A DNA stretch of 64,000 nt from Bdellovibrionales bacterium. Lineage in GTDB: Bacteria; Bdellovibrionota; Bdellovibrionia; Bdellovibrionales; UBA1609. Shown piece by piece: positions 17,536 to 27,361 of the stretch. Positions within the stretch are counted from its first letter, which is position 1. Every line of letters starts with the position of its first letter. The stretch lies in contig JAHDFM010000015.1 in assembly GCA_020628165.1 (NCBI GenBank), forward strand, positions 18,807-82,806, in the 5' to 3' direction. The notes under the pieces are model-generated. The model made no database searches, had not been told where the DNA came from, and saw nothing but the letters and a program-made list of their open reading frames with translations. The position numbers and the translations under genes were made by a program.

Positions 17536-20500
17536 TTGAAAAAAAACAGATCAATTATCTATTCTATTGTCACTCAGATTATAATTCTCCTAATTACAAT
17601 TTCATGCAGTTATGACAAAACAGAACTAACCCTCGGCTCCGCCTTCGATAGCACTTGGCAGTTTAACTCCAGTAGCAACTATGATTTTGATGACAACTTA
17701 GTTCAATTTCAAAGTGGAAAAGTCTCCTTAAAGGCATTAGATTTACAAAACTCAGGTGAGGACTTCACTGCCGGGAATCATGCGGGAACTTGCACTTACT
17801 TAAACAACATTCAATTAAATTCCGTTGATTGTTCTTTAGCAGGCCCCAATTTGAAAGATGTTACAAATATACTTCCTTCAGAAGTCTCGAACATGAAAGG
17901 GTATTGGAGATTTGATGGAAACCTTTTGGACTCTGTTGGAACTAACCACGGAACAAATGTGAATAATGCCGTGCTCGCATCAGACTCAAACCGTGATCAA
18001 TCGTTTGTTAACTTTCAAACAGCGATAGACTATGTTGACCTCGGAAACTCACCCTCTTTAATGTTTGGCAGTGGTGAGTTCAGTTTTTCTTTTTGGTTCA
18101 AAGCTCCTAACTCCAACCCGTTCCAAGCTTCCAATAAAATCATTACCTTTGGTGATGACAATTCTGGAGGCAAAAGAGTTCAGTTTATATTACAACATAC
18201 AACTGGTTTTTTTGATTTTGTAGTTGATGATAATGTGACAAAAATAACTGTGAGATCAAACCGAACATTTAACGATAATGTATGGCATCACGTAGTCGCA
18301 ACCAGAAATAATTCTTTAAATCAATTAAGAGTCTTCTTAGATGGAGAGGAAGTGAGCGTTGGCCCAGTAGACTCAACCACGCTTGGAAGCTTAAACAGTG
18401 ATGCTGGGAATGGAGCTCTCGTTGCCGGCACATACAGTGCAGTTGATAATCAAGTGAACAACACAGGCACCGTAGCCATTGATGAGCTAGCTGTCTGGGA
18501 CGTAGCTATCACAGAAAAACAAGCAAAACATATCTTTGAGCAGCAAGTTAACTTCAAAGCTGATGAAACACAACTTAGCTCACTTTGGACTCCTAAATTT
18601 GAATCGTTAATTGGCTACTGGAGAATGGACGGCAATTGGCAAGACTCCTCCGGCAATAGCAATCATGCAACCAACGTAAACGCTGCCACATACAGCGCGA
18701 ACTCTCAAGTAGGTTCTCTCTCAGGAGAATTTCCCAATCATAATGACTCACTCAATATCACTCAGAACAGTAAATTTGACATTACCGATAACCTAAGTAT
18801 TGCAGGCTGGATATATATGGAATCAGAGTCTTTATCCTATGCCCGTCATATTATAAGTAAGTACAACGGAGTGAGTGATAATAATTTTGCTTTGTATTTC
18901 TTTGGCACTCACGCAGGGGCCAACCCAAACAACGCCGGCAACTTAGCTTTATATGGTTCAAAAACTGGAGTTCATGAACTTATAACTCCAACCTATCAAG
19001 TGACTCCTGGTCGCTGGCAACATTTTGTTGTGACCTATGACAGTGCCGTGGGCGGGTCTACATATATTGATGGAACATTGTATGGCTTCTCAGCGAACAC
19101 TGGTTCACTCACACCAAACATAGTGGATGTTTCTATTAATTTAAGCTCTGGTGGAGTCGGTGAAATTAATGCCAAGCTCGATGATATAGCGATATGGGAT
19201 GCCACTTTAAGTGCATCTGACGTTAGCACAATATATCACCGCCAAAAACAAAAATACTCAAGTCACTTTGACTCTGAAGTGCTTGATCTAGGAAGTGCAA
19301 GCTCTGCTTGGCCAGATTTATCATGGTCAACAAACCTTCCATTCGGTAAAGAGCTTGTTGGCGATTTTGATATCGATGGCGCACCAGATAGTGAGAATTC
19401 AACAGACTACCCTATTATAAGTGGTGACTTATCTAATGGACTTATAGGTCATTGGTCGTTCTCAGAAACAGCCCTCAACACTGCACCAGATTTGGGAAGT
19501 GGCGCGACTGATTATAGAGATGGCAGTGGAAACAACAATCATGCTATTGAAGTTTCAGGTGTTGAAAGCAATAATGGCAAGATAGGGCGAGGACTTCTTT
19601 TAGATGGTGTCGCCGACCAAGTGCAAGTAGACTCTATTATTACTGACCTTCAAGGGTTTAATACTGGCACCTTATCCATATGGTTCAAGACTTCAAATCA
19701 AGGTGTACAAGGGTTGTATGCTTTTGCAGACTCATCCACGAGTTTAAATTTATCTCAAGTTTTCATTGGCCCAGGGACTTCTTCATTCCCAGATGAGAGC
19801 ATTGGCTTTACGTTTGTTAGAGATGGTACCCAACTGTTACATATGTTTGTTCGCAAAGGGCATGAGCACTATTTAGATGGTCGCTGGCATCATGCTGTTG
19901 TCCGAATAGACGGTATCGACAATGCAATTTTTATGGATGGAAAAAAAGAAGCCGTAGACTTTGCTTTTGGCTCTGCAACGACAAGTGAATTTTCAAATAT
20001 TAACAATGGCGATGCTGTTAACTTTGGCAGTCGTCGAATACTAGGCACTTCCAATTTATTTTTTGATGGCAGTCTTGATGAACATGCCATTTGGAACAGA
20101 CCGTTAACCGACTCAGAAATCCAACAGCTCTACCGAAGAGGTGCTAACCGCATAAAACTGCAAGTTAAAAGTTGCGTAGACGCTTCCTGTAACTGCAAAA
20201 GCTATAACGTAGCTCCTGCTGGAAGCGAGACCGATTGCGATGGCGACGGAATCTTAAACGAAGCTGACAATGATGACATTCACAAAGCTGAATTCATCGG
20301 CCCAGGTGGTGATGGTACGACTTACTACAGTGAGCTTTATAACCGAACACCTTCTGATATTACTTTTAACTGTGCATTAAATACGACTGATAGTGACCCA
20401 GGCGTGTGTGTTAAAGATGAAATCACCCTTGGCAGTAGCCCTAAACCAACTGGCCCTGAGTTTTTAAACATTGATTACACCCAGTTCGTAACACCATCTG

Positions 20501-20937
20501 CAAATAGGTACGCTCAGTACCGTGTTTACATGGAAGCCGATGAAAACACAGCCTGTAATGGAGAGCCCTGCTTACCAGAATTAACTTCAGTAACTCTCAA
20601 CCCATCTAATGAAGTTAAATACGCCAGCGAGTATGTAGAAATAAAACCAAAATCACCTATTTACTTTACCACAATTCGCGATGCTAAAATCACCGCAGAC
20701 TCATGTGCTAGCTTCAGAATCCACCGAGATCCAAACAGCTATTACCACGACGGAACATCATGGGTATTAGTTAGTAATGAATCTCACAGAAACATTGCTT
20801 CCGAAATTACAAGCAACATCCAACAATTTGCCACTCAATTTGGTGCTGGTGAGCTCGAAGTTATCAGCTATATAAAATCAAACCCTGCACAAACCGATCA
20901 ATGCTCCATAGATGAGATCGACATTAATTTTAACTAA
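17536..20937 (+). CDS. Large lipoprotein with three LamG/ConA-like domains
   Basis: A 1133-residue predicted lipoprotein (lipobox ITISC, Cys24). Three LamG_3/concanavalin-type jelly-roll modules begin at about residues 119 (MKGYWRFDGNLLDSVG), 358 (LIGYWRMDGNWQDSSG) and 635 (LIGHWSFSE); each ends with the hallmark (V/D)ELAVWD, DDIAIWDA or DEHAIWNR strand. A short calcium-binding-like DCDGDGILNEADNDD lies near 899, followed by a Cys-containing C-terminal domain. Such modules typically bind glycans or proteins, so a surface adhesin or recognition role is inferred. The start is TTG with GGTGG five bases upstream. A four-codon reading frame (MVDA) beginning at 17524 ends overlapping this TTG. Confidence 0.85.
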   Translation: MKKNRSIIYSIVTQIIILLITISCSYDKTELTLGSAFDSTWQFNSSSNYDFDDNLVQFQSGKVSLKALDLQNSGEDFTAGNHAGTCTYLNNIQLNSVDCSLAGPNLKDVTNILPSEVSNMKGYWRFDGNLLDSVGTNHGTNVNNAVLASDSNRDQSFVNFQTAIDYVDLGNSPSLMFGSGEFSFSFWFKAPNSNPFQASNKIITFGDDNSGGKRVQFILQHTTGFFDFVVDDNVTKITVRSNRTFNDNVWHHVVATRNNSLNQLRVFLDGEEVSVGPVDSTTLGSLNSDAGNGALVAGTYSAVDNQVNNTGTVAIDELAVWDVAITEKQAKHIFEQQVNFKADETQLSSLWTPKFESLIGYWRMDGNWQDSSGNSNHATNVNAATYSANSQVGSLSGEFPNHNDSLNITQNSKFDITDNLSIAGWIYMESESLSYARHIISKYNGVSDNNFALYFFGTHAGANPNNAGNLALYGSKTGVHELITPTYQVTPGRWQHFVVTYDSAVGGSTYIDGTLYGFSANTGSLTPNIVDVSINLSSGGVGEINAKLDDIAIWDATLSASDVSTIYHRQKQKYSSHFDSEVLDLGSASSAWPDLSWSTNLPFGKELVGDFDIDGAPDSENSTDYPIISGDLSNGLIGHWSFSETALNTAPDLGSGATDYRDGSGNNNHAIEVSGVESNNGKIGRGLLLDGVADQVQVDSIITDLQGFNTGTLSIWFKTSNQGVQGLYAFADSSTSLNLSQVFIGPGTSSFPDESIGFTFVRDGTQLLHMFVRKGHEHYLDGRWHHAVVRIDGIDNAIFMDGKKEAVDFAFGSATTSEFSNINNGDAVNFGSRRILGTSNLFFDGSLDEHAIWNRPLTDSEIQQLYRRGANRIKLQVKSCVDASCNCKSYNVAPAGSETDCDGDGILNEADNDDIHKAEFIGPGGDGTTYYSELYNRTPSDITFNCALNTTDSDPGVCVKDEITLGSSPKPTGPEFLNIDYTQFVTPSANRYAQYRVYMEADENTACNGEPCLPELTSVTLNPSNEVKYASEYVEIKPKSPIYFTTIRDAKITADSCASFRIHRDPNSYYHDGTSWVLVSNESHRNIASEITSNIQQFATQFGAGELEVISYIKSNPAQTDQCSIDEIDINFN

Positions 20938-21123
20938 AAGATATTAAACAGGCAAAATTCAACCGGTTAAAGTTATGGTCAATATTCGCAAGTATTTAGA
21001 TCATAAACTCTTGTAAACACCTAAAAACACATAAATATAAATTTAATTTTGATATTTTTTTCATCTATATATGGCAGAATTATAGCTATAAGGCCAGTCA
21101 ATGAAACTAAAGCCTCAAAGATC

Positions 21124-21993
21124 TCATCTGACCCATATTTGTTCTTGAAAGACTCTGGCTCTAGACATGTGCCCCCAAACTTTGAGGCTTTCATAACCAG
21201 GCTTATCACCGAACTTGCTGTTGGCCTCACCTTGTAAACCATCGTGGCAATAACCATAAACACCTTTAAGAGCATGAAGCCTATCGCCTGTGAAGTAACC
21301 ACTTTCGCACAAGGCTATGTTAAAGAATCGATCTCCAACCCATTTGAAGAACACATCCGTCGTGTCACAGTTGGAATCATTGTTGTCACAAACACTAAAC
21401 ACAGGCAGGTCATTAACCTCACCGACGCTATCTGGGAAAAGATCAGATCCGTTGTTATGAATGATGTAAGTCTGCTCTTCTAGGTGAACACCTTCAGAGT
21501 CAAAAATTTGAAACCTCCAATCTCCTTGTGAAACAAGATTTTTTCTTAATGCTGTATTACCAATGTTGTAGCTTTCATCAAAGCTAACATTAAACACATT
21601 GCCACAAGATGATTGAAAAAAGTCGTTTAAATTTTCTCCGCAGGACTCAATGTTGACGGTATCACCTGAGCGATTGACTAAGAGAGTCCATCCCCCACCA
21701 TTTGTAGTCATGTCACAGAGAGCAATCACCTGAGGCTGTTCTCCACTTCCATCAGGGTCTATCCAATAGTAACCATCCCCTTCATTATTGTACCCGCTAC
21801 TTTTAAAGTAGTCATAACAGCTCTTGGCCGCCGAACCATCTGCATATCGTAGTGCGACCTCATCTTCACTAGACACAATTTTATTCAAGCTTTCAGAAGA
21901 CACTTCTTCATCTGTGTCAAAGTCGTAACAACCTGTACCTATCGCTATTGTTATGGCTAAAAATGTTAGTTTACGGTTCAATAATTTCTTCAT
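21124..21993 (-). CDS. Fibrinogen C-terminal-like (FReD) lipoprotein
   Basis: A 289-residue predicted lipoprotein (lipobox IGTGC, Cys22). After an acidic linker it has SCYDYFKSSGYNNEGDGYYWIDPDG followed by ALCDMTTNGGGWTLLVNR, the classic start of fibrinogen-related/intelectin-like domains (Cys-loop, then CDM.T.GGGWT). Cysteines, KWVGDRFFN and the C-terminal GHMSRARVF segment continue the fold. Fibrinogen-related domains in animals bind acetylated sugars; in bacteria they are sporadic and their function is inferred as glycan recognition. ATG 21993 is used because the longer form adds a non-signal stretch. Not operonic with its neighbours. Confidence 0.75.
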   Translation of the reverse strand: MKKLLNRKLTFLAITIAIGTGCYDFDTDEEVSSESLNKIVSSEDEVALRYADGSAAKSCYDYFKSSGYNNEGDGYYWIDPDGSGEQPQVIALCDMTTNGGGWTLLVNRSGDTVNIESCGENLNDFFQSSCGNVFNVSFDESYNIGNTALRKNLVSQGDWRFQIFDSEGVHLEEQTYIIHNNGSDLFPDSVGEVNDLPVFSVCDNNDSNCDTTDVFFKWVGDRFFNIALCESGYFTGDRLHALKGVYGYCHDGLQGEANSKFGDKPGYESLKVWGHMSRARVFQEQIWVR

Positions 21994-22062
21994 ACGGGCA
22001 CCCAACCTATGGCTAGTTAAAGAGCAACCTTGCTTGCTCAATCATTTGTTTGTTTGTTATTT

Positions 22063-22089
22063 ATATCGGAAAAACGTAAGTAAATTTCA
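22063..22089 (-). promoter_or_regulatory. Possible sigma-28-like promoter of FReD lipoprotein
   Basis: On the minus strand TGAA, 15 bases, then TCCGATAT: 3 of 4 and 6 of 8 matches to FliA boxes, about 70 bases before the start codon. Weaker than the sites at 13761 and 17491. Confidence 0.3.
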
Positions 22090-22185
22090 AAAAAATGTTA
22101 GAGTTTTATAAGTGGCTTACATGCGATATTTTTTTGCTTTTAAACAGCACCTTGGTCTTGAACTAGTCTTTGAAAGGATCTGTTC

Positions 22186-22884
22186 TTAGTTATTTATATC
22201 TTGCAAGATTGTTCTTAAAGAGACATCACCACTGCTAATGACTGCATTCTTATTTTTACTTTTGTACATTAGTTTTAAAAAATCATTTCTTGGAATTTCT
22301 TTCCCGCCAAATTGCTCTGTTAAAGGTGTGACCATTTGAATGTCTAACCATGTGAGGCCCGCATCTTTCAGCTTATAAATCAAAGCAAGCAGACTCGCTT
22401 TTGAGGCATTGCTTTGTTTGTAGAACATACTTTCACCACTAAAAATGCCATCAACAAAAACGCCGTAAATGCCACCAATCAAGTTTTGATTTTCATCGAG
22501 ACACTCTACACTATAAAGGTGGCCCGTGTTTTTAAATTGCAAGTACGCATTTAATAGAAACTGAGTGATCCAAGTGCCGTCTTGATTTTTTCTTTTGGTT
22601 TGAGCACATTCAGAAATCACTTGCTCAAATTGTTTATTGACTGTGAAAGTCCAATTTTGTTTTTGTAAATCTTTTTTCAAACTGCGACTGATGTGTAAGT
22701 CTTCAAAACGAATGATGCCTCTGTTTTCGGGGCAAAACCACAGAACTGGGGTTTCATCGTAAGGCCAAGGGAATATCCCTTTGCTGTAGGCCTCTATAAG
22801 CATGTCGTTTGTGAGATCTTCACTGATCAGCGCTAACCCGTCGGGATCAAAAATTTCATAGGGGTCAGGAAAAACCTCACTCAT
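22186..22884 (-). CDS. aat: Leucyl/phenylalanyl-tRNA-protein transferase
   Basis: A 232-residue Aat, which adds Leu or Phe from aminoacyl-tRNA to the N-terminus of proteins bearing N-terminal Arg or Lys, marking them for ClpS/ClpAP degradation (N-degron pathway). Signatures: YSKGIFPWPYDETPVLWFCPENRGII, GTWIT, GHLYSVECLD, GGIYGVFVDGIFSGESMFY, ASKASLLAL and WLDIQMVTPLTEQFGGKEIPR. The ATG at 22884 overlaps the last codons of recQ, with GAAGG upstream, indicating translational coupling. An upstream extension to 22944 has no similarity. Confidence 0.95.
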   Translation of the reverse strand: MSEVFPDPYEIFDPDGLALISEDLTNDMLIEAYSKGIFPWPYDETPVLWFCPENRGIIRFEDLHISRSLKKDLQKQNWTFTVNKQFEQVISECAQTKRKNQDGTWITQFLLNAYLQFKNTGHLYSVECLDENQNLIGGIYGVFVDGIFSGESMFYKQSNASKASLLALIYKLKDAGLTWLDIQMVTPLTEQFGGKEIPRNDFLKLMYKSKNKNAVISSGDVSLRTILQDINN

Positions 22885-24331
22885 TGTTACCTTCGCCTTG
22901 CAAACAAACGTCACAGGTGTTGCACACGTCTGTACTTTCACCAAAATAGTTATGAATCATTTGACTGCGACAACTGTCCACTTCACACCATTGATACATC
23001 TGTAACAACTTTTCATTGAGAGATTTAATTTTCATTTTGTGATGGTCTTCACTTAAGTACTCTTCATCAGGTGGTTGAATGGGAATGTGTTTTTTCACTT
23101 TGTCTGGTAACAAACAATCCCAGCGCTCAAGTAGGCGTATGGCCGTCTCTACCCGAAAGTCTTTGCGGTTGTAAAAATTGAGTTTTTCTCTGAGGTAGTC
23201 GGCACCCTGCTGTTGGTACTGTAATTCGTTGTCATTTATCAAATGGTAAACAGACTTTATAAAATGCGGATCCGGCGAACTCCATTTGATAAAGTCCATA
23301 TGTATAGAAATGTCGTCTTTATCAAAGAGCAAAATACATTGAGCGGGTTCCCCGTCTCTACCAGCTCTCCCCACTTCTTGAAAGTAGGCCTCTAAGGAGC
23401 CCGGAACTTCCGCATGAATCACCTTTCTGATATTGGCTTTGTTCACTCCCAAGCCAAATGCCGGAGTGGCTAGAATCATCTTGTCATCCGAACTGATAAA
23501 TTCATTTTGCACTTTTTTTCTGCGGTCAGGACTCATCTGACCGTGGTAAACCAAGTGCTCCATACCAAGCTTCCGCAACTCATAAGAAACTTTTTCTAAA
23601 GTCGACACCAAAGCAAAGTAAACGATCGATGGCCCTTGGTAGGCATGGTTGTACATGACTATTTTTTGAATCTTTTCATCTAAACCAAAAACGTCATCTA
23701 CATTCAAATGCAGTTCTGGTCGTTGCACTTTATCGATAAAGCTTGCCGACTCTTTGATATCTAATTGATCGCGAATGTCGTTTTGCACTTTCGGTGTGGC
23801 CGTTGCTGTCAGAGCCACCGTGAGCGGGTCACCTAGTTCTTTTTTAATTTCACCTAGGCGCGAATAGTCCGGCCTAAAATCGTGACCCCACTGAGAAATA
23901 CAGTGGGCTTCATCAATAGCCAAAAGGGACACTTTATTTTTTTGCAAGGCTTGCAAAAAAGGGGTCTTACGAAATCTTTCTGGTGTCACCAACAAGAAGT
24001 TGTATTTGTTGTCGGCCAAATCTTGGTAAGCTTTTTTTCTGTCAGCGGATGAAAGTGAAGAGTTGATGAAGCCTGCTTTCAAGCCAAGCTGTTTTGCTGC
24101 TTTTTTTTGATCCTGCATCAGGGCAATCAGTGGGGACACCACCAATGTCAGGCCATCCATCAAAAATGTTGGCAACTGATAACACAAGCTCTTGCCCGTT
24201 CCGGTCGACATCACCGACAAGCTCGACTCCCCAGCCATTAGGCTTTCTAACAGTGACTCCTGCACTCCACGAAATTCATCAAAGCCAAATTTTTCTCTCA
24301 AAACTGCGTGCAATTTATCATTCATATCCAT
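22877..24331 (-). CDS. recQ: ATP-dependent DNA helicase RecQ, short form
   Basis: A 484-residue RecQ-family 3'-5' helicase. Walker A is MSTGTGKSLCYQLP (Gly44-Ser48), DEAH box AIDEAHCISQWGHDFRP (140-143), motif III TATATP, and motif VI EVGRAGRDG. A C-terminal zinc site uses Cys454, Cys470, Cys473 and Cys476 in the family pattern CRSQ...YFGE...CNTCDVC. The protein stops right after the zinc site, so the winged-helix and HRDC domains of E. coli RecQ (about 610 residues) are absent. Its role is DNA repair and recombination. The first gene of a two-gene unit with aat. Confidence 0.93.
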   Translation of the reverse strand: MDMNDKLHAVLREKFGFDEFRGVQESLLESLMAGESSLSVMSTGTGKSLCYQLPTFLMDGLTLVVSPLIALMQDQKKAAKQLGLKAGFINSSLSSADRKKAYQDLADNKYNFLLVTPERFRKTPFLQALQKNKVSLLAIDEAHCISQWGHDFRPDYSRLGEIKKELGDPLTVALTATATPKVQNDIRDQLDIKESASFIDKVQRPELHLNVDDVFGLDEKIQKIVMYNHAYQGPSIVYFALVSTLEKVSYELRKLGMEHLVYHGQMSPDRRKKVQNEFISSDDKMILATPAFGLGVNKANIRKVIHAEVPGSLEAYFQEVGRAGRDGEPAQCILLFDKDDISIHMDFIKWSSPDPHFIKSVYHLINDNELQYQQQGADYLREKLNFYNRKDFRVETAIRLLERWDCLLPDKVKKHIPIQPPDEEYLSEDHHKMKIKSLNEKLLQMYQWCEVDSCRSQMIHNYFGESTDVCNTCDVCLQGEGNNE

Positions 24332-24604
24332 CTAGTATAGCGGTATTCTTTGTTAGAGGCATGGTTTTTACTGTGCTTTGCATTTTTTGGACCCCAATGA
24401 TCTCGGGGACTTCCAGTCATAAACGCAGCCATGAAGCTATTTCTGCTCACTCTTTGGCATATTTTGGGCTGGTATCCCCCTTACATTTGAGCCCCTTTTC
24501 ACAAGCATTTGCTTGCAATTGCCTGGATGATCGATGCAGCACCAATTTCTAGTAGACGAAGCTCCTAAAGATTGATAAATCCTAACAAATTAACGAATAA
24601 AATA
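24332..24604. other. Intergenic region between recQ and fusA, no gene seen
   Basis: About 270 bases between divergent genes. Reading frames here are extensions of recQ shadows with no family similarity. A short inverted repeat CAAGCA/TGCTTG is present near 24500. The fusA promoter follows immediately. Confidence 0.4.
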
Positions 24605-24633
24605 TTGATGATGCTGAGCAAGTTACTTAGAAT
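24605..24633 (+). promoter_or_regulatory. Sigma-70-like promoter for fusA-dcd
   Basis: TTGATG (24605-24610), 17 bases, TAGAAT (24628-24633): 4 of 6 and 5 of 6 matches to the -35/-10 consensus at optimal spacing, about 45 bases before the fusA start. Confidence 0.45.
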
Positions 24634-24677
24634 TATTCAACATATTTAAACTTAATAAATAATAAAGGAACATGACA

Positions 24678-26786
24678 ATGTCTAAATCTTGGAACCTCCC
24701 AACCGTCAGAAACATAGGGATATCTGCACATATTGACTCTGGTAAAACCACTCTCACAGAAAGAATGCTTTTCTACACAGGAAGAATTCACGCCATTCAC
24801 GATGTTAGAGGTAAAGACGGAGTTGGAGCGAAAATGGACTCCATGGAACTTGAAAAAGAGCGTGGAATCACCATTCAATCAGCTGCGACAGCTGTTAGAT
24901 GGAATGATTTTGATATCAATATCATCGACACTCCGGGTCACGTTGACTTCACAATTGAAGTTGAAAGAGCCCTCCGAGTACTTGATGGCGCCATCTTAGT
25001 TCTTTCAGGTGTGGAAGGTGTTCAGTCACAGTCCATCACAGTGGACCGCCAAATGAAGCGTTACAATGTTCCTAAATTAGCCTTTATCAATAAGCTTGAT
25101 CGTATGGGTGCTAACCCACACCGAGTGGTACAAGAGCTTTGCGAAAAATTAAAGCACAACGCTGTTATGGCTCAACTGCCAATCGGCTTAGAAGAAGGCC
25201 ACGAAGGTGTCGTCGACTTAGTCGAGATGAAAGCGTACTACTTCCGCGGCGACAACGGTGAAAACATTGAGACTGTTGACGTTCCTGCTGACATGCTCGA
25301 AGAAGCTAAAGCAGCTCGTTCAGAGCTCATCGGTGCTGCCGCTGATTTCTGTGACGTAGTCGGTGAAAAGTTCTTAATGGAAGAAGAGCCAACCATTCCT
25401 GAATTAAAAGAAGCCATCCGTAAAGGGGTTTTATCGTTAAACTTCACTCCTGTTTTCATGGGTTCTGCTTTTAAAAACAAAGGTGTTCAACCTTTACTAG
25501 ATGCTGTGACTTACTACCTTCCTGATCCAACCGAAGTTGTGAACGAAGGTCTTGACCAAGAAAAGAACGAAGAAAAAGTAAAAATGTCAGTAGACCCTGA
25601 ATCTCCTTTAGTAGCACTTGCTTTCAAACTGGAAGACACTCGCTACGGTCAGCTCACTTACATGCGCATTTACCAAGGAACAATGAGAAAGGGTGATTTC
25701 ATTCACAACATCTCTGACAACGGTAAAAAACTTAAAATTCCAAGAATTGTTAAAATGCACTCCAACGACATGGAAGACATCGAAGTGGCTTACGCTGGTG
25801 ATATCGTAGCTATGTTCGGTGTTACTTGTGCCTCTGGTGACACGTTCACTGATGGCAGTGTACAAATCACAATGACTTCCATGTTTGTTCCTGATCCGGT
25901 GATTTCACTTGCGATCGAGCCGAAGGTTAAAAAAGACGCCGACAACTTCACTAAGGCCCTGCAAAAATTTAGAAGGGAAGACCCTACGTTCCGTGTTAAG
26001 CGTGATGAAGAGTCGAACCAAACTATCATTTCTGGAATGGGTGAGCTTCACTTAGATGTTTACGTTCAACGTATGCAACGTGAATTCTCTTGTGAAGTGA
26101 TTGTTGGTCAACCACAGGTGGCTTACAGAGAAACCATCGGTCAAGTGGCTGCTTACGACTATACTCACAAAAAACAAACTGGTGGTTCTGGTCAGTTCGC
26201 CAAAGTTGTTGGTGAGATTCACCCTATGCCATTAGACTCTGAAGAAACTTACGAATTTGAAAACAACATTAAGGGTGGTAACATCCCTAGAGAATACATC
26301 CCTGCTTGTGACAAAGGCTTCCAAGAGCAAATGTCACGTGGTGCTTTGATTGGTTTCCCAATCGTTGGTGTTAAGGCCGTGCTTAATGACGGATCTTACC
26401 ATGATGTTGACTCCAGTGAGATGGCTTTCCGTATTTGTTCAATGGCTGCCTTCAGACAAGCTTACTTAAAAGCCAAGCCGACTGCTCTTGAGCCAGTGAT
26501 GAAGCTTGAAGTTTCTGCTCCTGAGGAGTTCCAAGGAAACGTTATGGGTCAGATCAACCAAAGACGTGGAATGATTTCTGGAACACAAACCAAAGAAGGG
26601 TTTGTTGTTGTTGAAGCGGAAGTTCCACTCTCTGAAATGTTTGGTTACTCAACTGAGCTCAGATCTGCCACTCAAGGTAAAGGTGAATACTCTATGGAAT
26701 TCTCTAGATACTCACCAACACCAAGAAACGTTCAAGAAGAGCTTGTTAAAGAATATGAAAAGAAAAAAGCTGAAGAAAATAAGTAA
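24678..26786 (+). CDS. fusA: Elongation factor G, mtEFG1/spdEFG1-like
   Basis: A 702-residue translational GTPase that drives ribosomal translocation. G1 is [10 protein letters not shown]2 region [10 protein letters not shown]3 DTPGH, G4 NKLD; domains II-V follow, with [13 protein letters not shown] in domain III and the C-terminal domain to KAEENK. The wording [20 protein letters not shown] and [28 protein letters not shown] is that of mitochondrial EFG1 and its bacterial relatives (spdEFG1), not the common bacterial AHIDAGKTT type. AGGAA is seven bases before the ATG at 24678, favouring it over 24672. The dcd start overlaps the stop codon. Confidence 0.95.
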   Translation: MSKSWNLPTVRNIGISAHIDSGKTTLTERMLFYTGRIHAIHDVRGKDGVGAKMDSMELEKERGITIQSAATAVRWNDFDINIIDTPGHVDFTIEVERALRVLDGAILVLSGVEGVQSQSITVDRQMKRYNVPKLAFINKLDRMGANPHRVVQELCEKLKHNAVMAQLPIGLEEGHEGVVDLVEMKAYYFRGDNGENIETVDVPADMLEEAKAARSELIGAAADFCDVVGEKFLMEEEPTIPELKEAIRKGVLSLNFTPVFMGSAFKNKGVQPLLDAVTYYLPDPTEVVNEGLDQEKNEEKVKMSVDPESPLVALAFKLEDTRYGQLTYMRIYQGTMRKGDFIHNISDNGKKLKIPRIVKMHSNDMEDIEVAYAGDIVAMFGVTCASGDTFTDGSVQITMTSMFVPDPVISLAIEPKVKKDADNFTKALQKFRREDPTFRVKRDEESNQTIISGMGELHLDVYVQRMQREFSCEVIVGQPQVAYRETIGQVAAYDYTHKKQTGGSGQFAKVVGEIHPMPLDSEETYEFENNIKGGNIPREYIPACDKGFQEQMSRGALIGFPIVGVKAVLNDGSYHDVDSSEMAFRICSMAAFRQAYLKAKPTALEPVMKLEVSAPEEFQGNVMGQINQRRGMISGTQTKEGFVVVEAEVPLSEMFGYSTELRSATQGKGEYSMEFSRYSPTPRNVQEELVKEYEKKKAEENK

Positions 26787-27331
26787 TGATTTTATCTGAT
26801 AAAACGATCAAAGAAATGATTTTAAGTAAGGAGCTCACCATTGAGCCCTTACAAAAAAACTCCATTCAACCCGCTTCTGTCGATTGCCATTTAGGCGACA
26901 ACTTTTTAGTTGTTGAAGATCGACAGATGCACACCATTGATTTGAATAGCGAGATTCTTTATCGTGAAATCAAAGGCGATAGCATCACTATCCCACCCCA
27001 CTCATTTCTTTTAGCGACAACTCAAGAGTATGTTAAATTGCCTGACGACCTCACTTCTTTTGTTGAAGGCCGCAGTTCGATTGGCCGTATGGGTTTGTTC
27101 ATTCAAAACGCAGGCTGGGTTGACCCAGGCTTTGAAGGACAAATCACTCTTGAGCTTTACAACGCTAACTCCTTACCTATCCGTCTTGAAGCTGGTCGTC
27201 GCATTTGCCAACTTGTTTTTTGCAAGATGGACCACGTGGCTCTTAACCCTTACCGCGGTAAGTACCAAGGTCAGAGAAACACCACTGGCAGTCAGGTTTT
27301 TAAAGACGCTGAGGCTAAGCCACTTTCTTAA
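26786..27331 (+). CDS. dcd: dCTP deaminase
   Basis: A 181-residue trimeric enzyme of the dUTPase superfamily that deaminates dCTP to dUTP, feeding dTMP synthesis. Signatures: IQPASVDCHLGDNF, SFVEGRSSIGRMGLFIQNAGWVDPGFEGQITLELYN (with the catalytic Glu of the FEG/LEL region), RICQLVF and GKYQGQRNTTGS at the C-terminus that closes over substrate. Length is normal. Whether it also hydrolyses dUTP, as bifunctional Dcd enzymes do, cannot be judged. ATG overlaps the fusA TAA (TAATG), so the two are translationally coupled. Confidence 0.93.
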   Translation: MILSDKTIKEMILSKELTIEPLQKNSIQPASVDCHLGDNFLVVEDRQMHTIDLNSEILYREIKGDSITIPPHSFLLATTQEYVKLPDDLTSFVEGRSSIGRMGLFIQNAGWVDPGFEGQITLELYNANSLPIRLEAGRRICQLVFCKMDHVALNPYRGKYQGQRNTTGSQVFKDAEAKPLS

Positions 27332-27340
27332 TTTATTTCC

Positions 27341-27361
27341 ACCACCCTGTTTTTGGGTGGT
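27341..27361 (+). terminator. Hairpin after dcd
   Basis: ACCACCC (27341-27347) pairs with GGGTGGT (27355-27361) across a 7-base T-rich loop, ten bases after the dcd stop. No U-tract follows, so it is a weak or Rho-assisted terminator candidate. Confidence 0.35.

Noticed and set aside
18781..18800. CCGATAA box inside the LamG gene, and similar ones in hppA, topA and at 45287 and 56220
   Set aside because: These lie within coding sequence with no gene start downstream in the right orientation; they are background matches.
24094..24552. 152-residue plus-strand frame partly in the recQ-fusA intergenic region
   Set aside because: Most of it is antisense to recQ; the rest has no recognisable protein character or ribosome-binding site.
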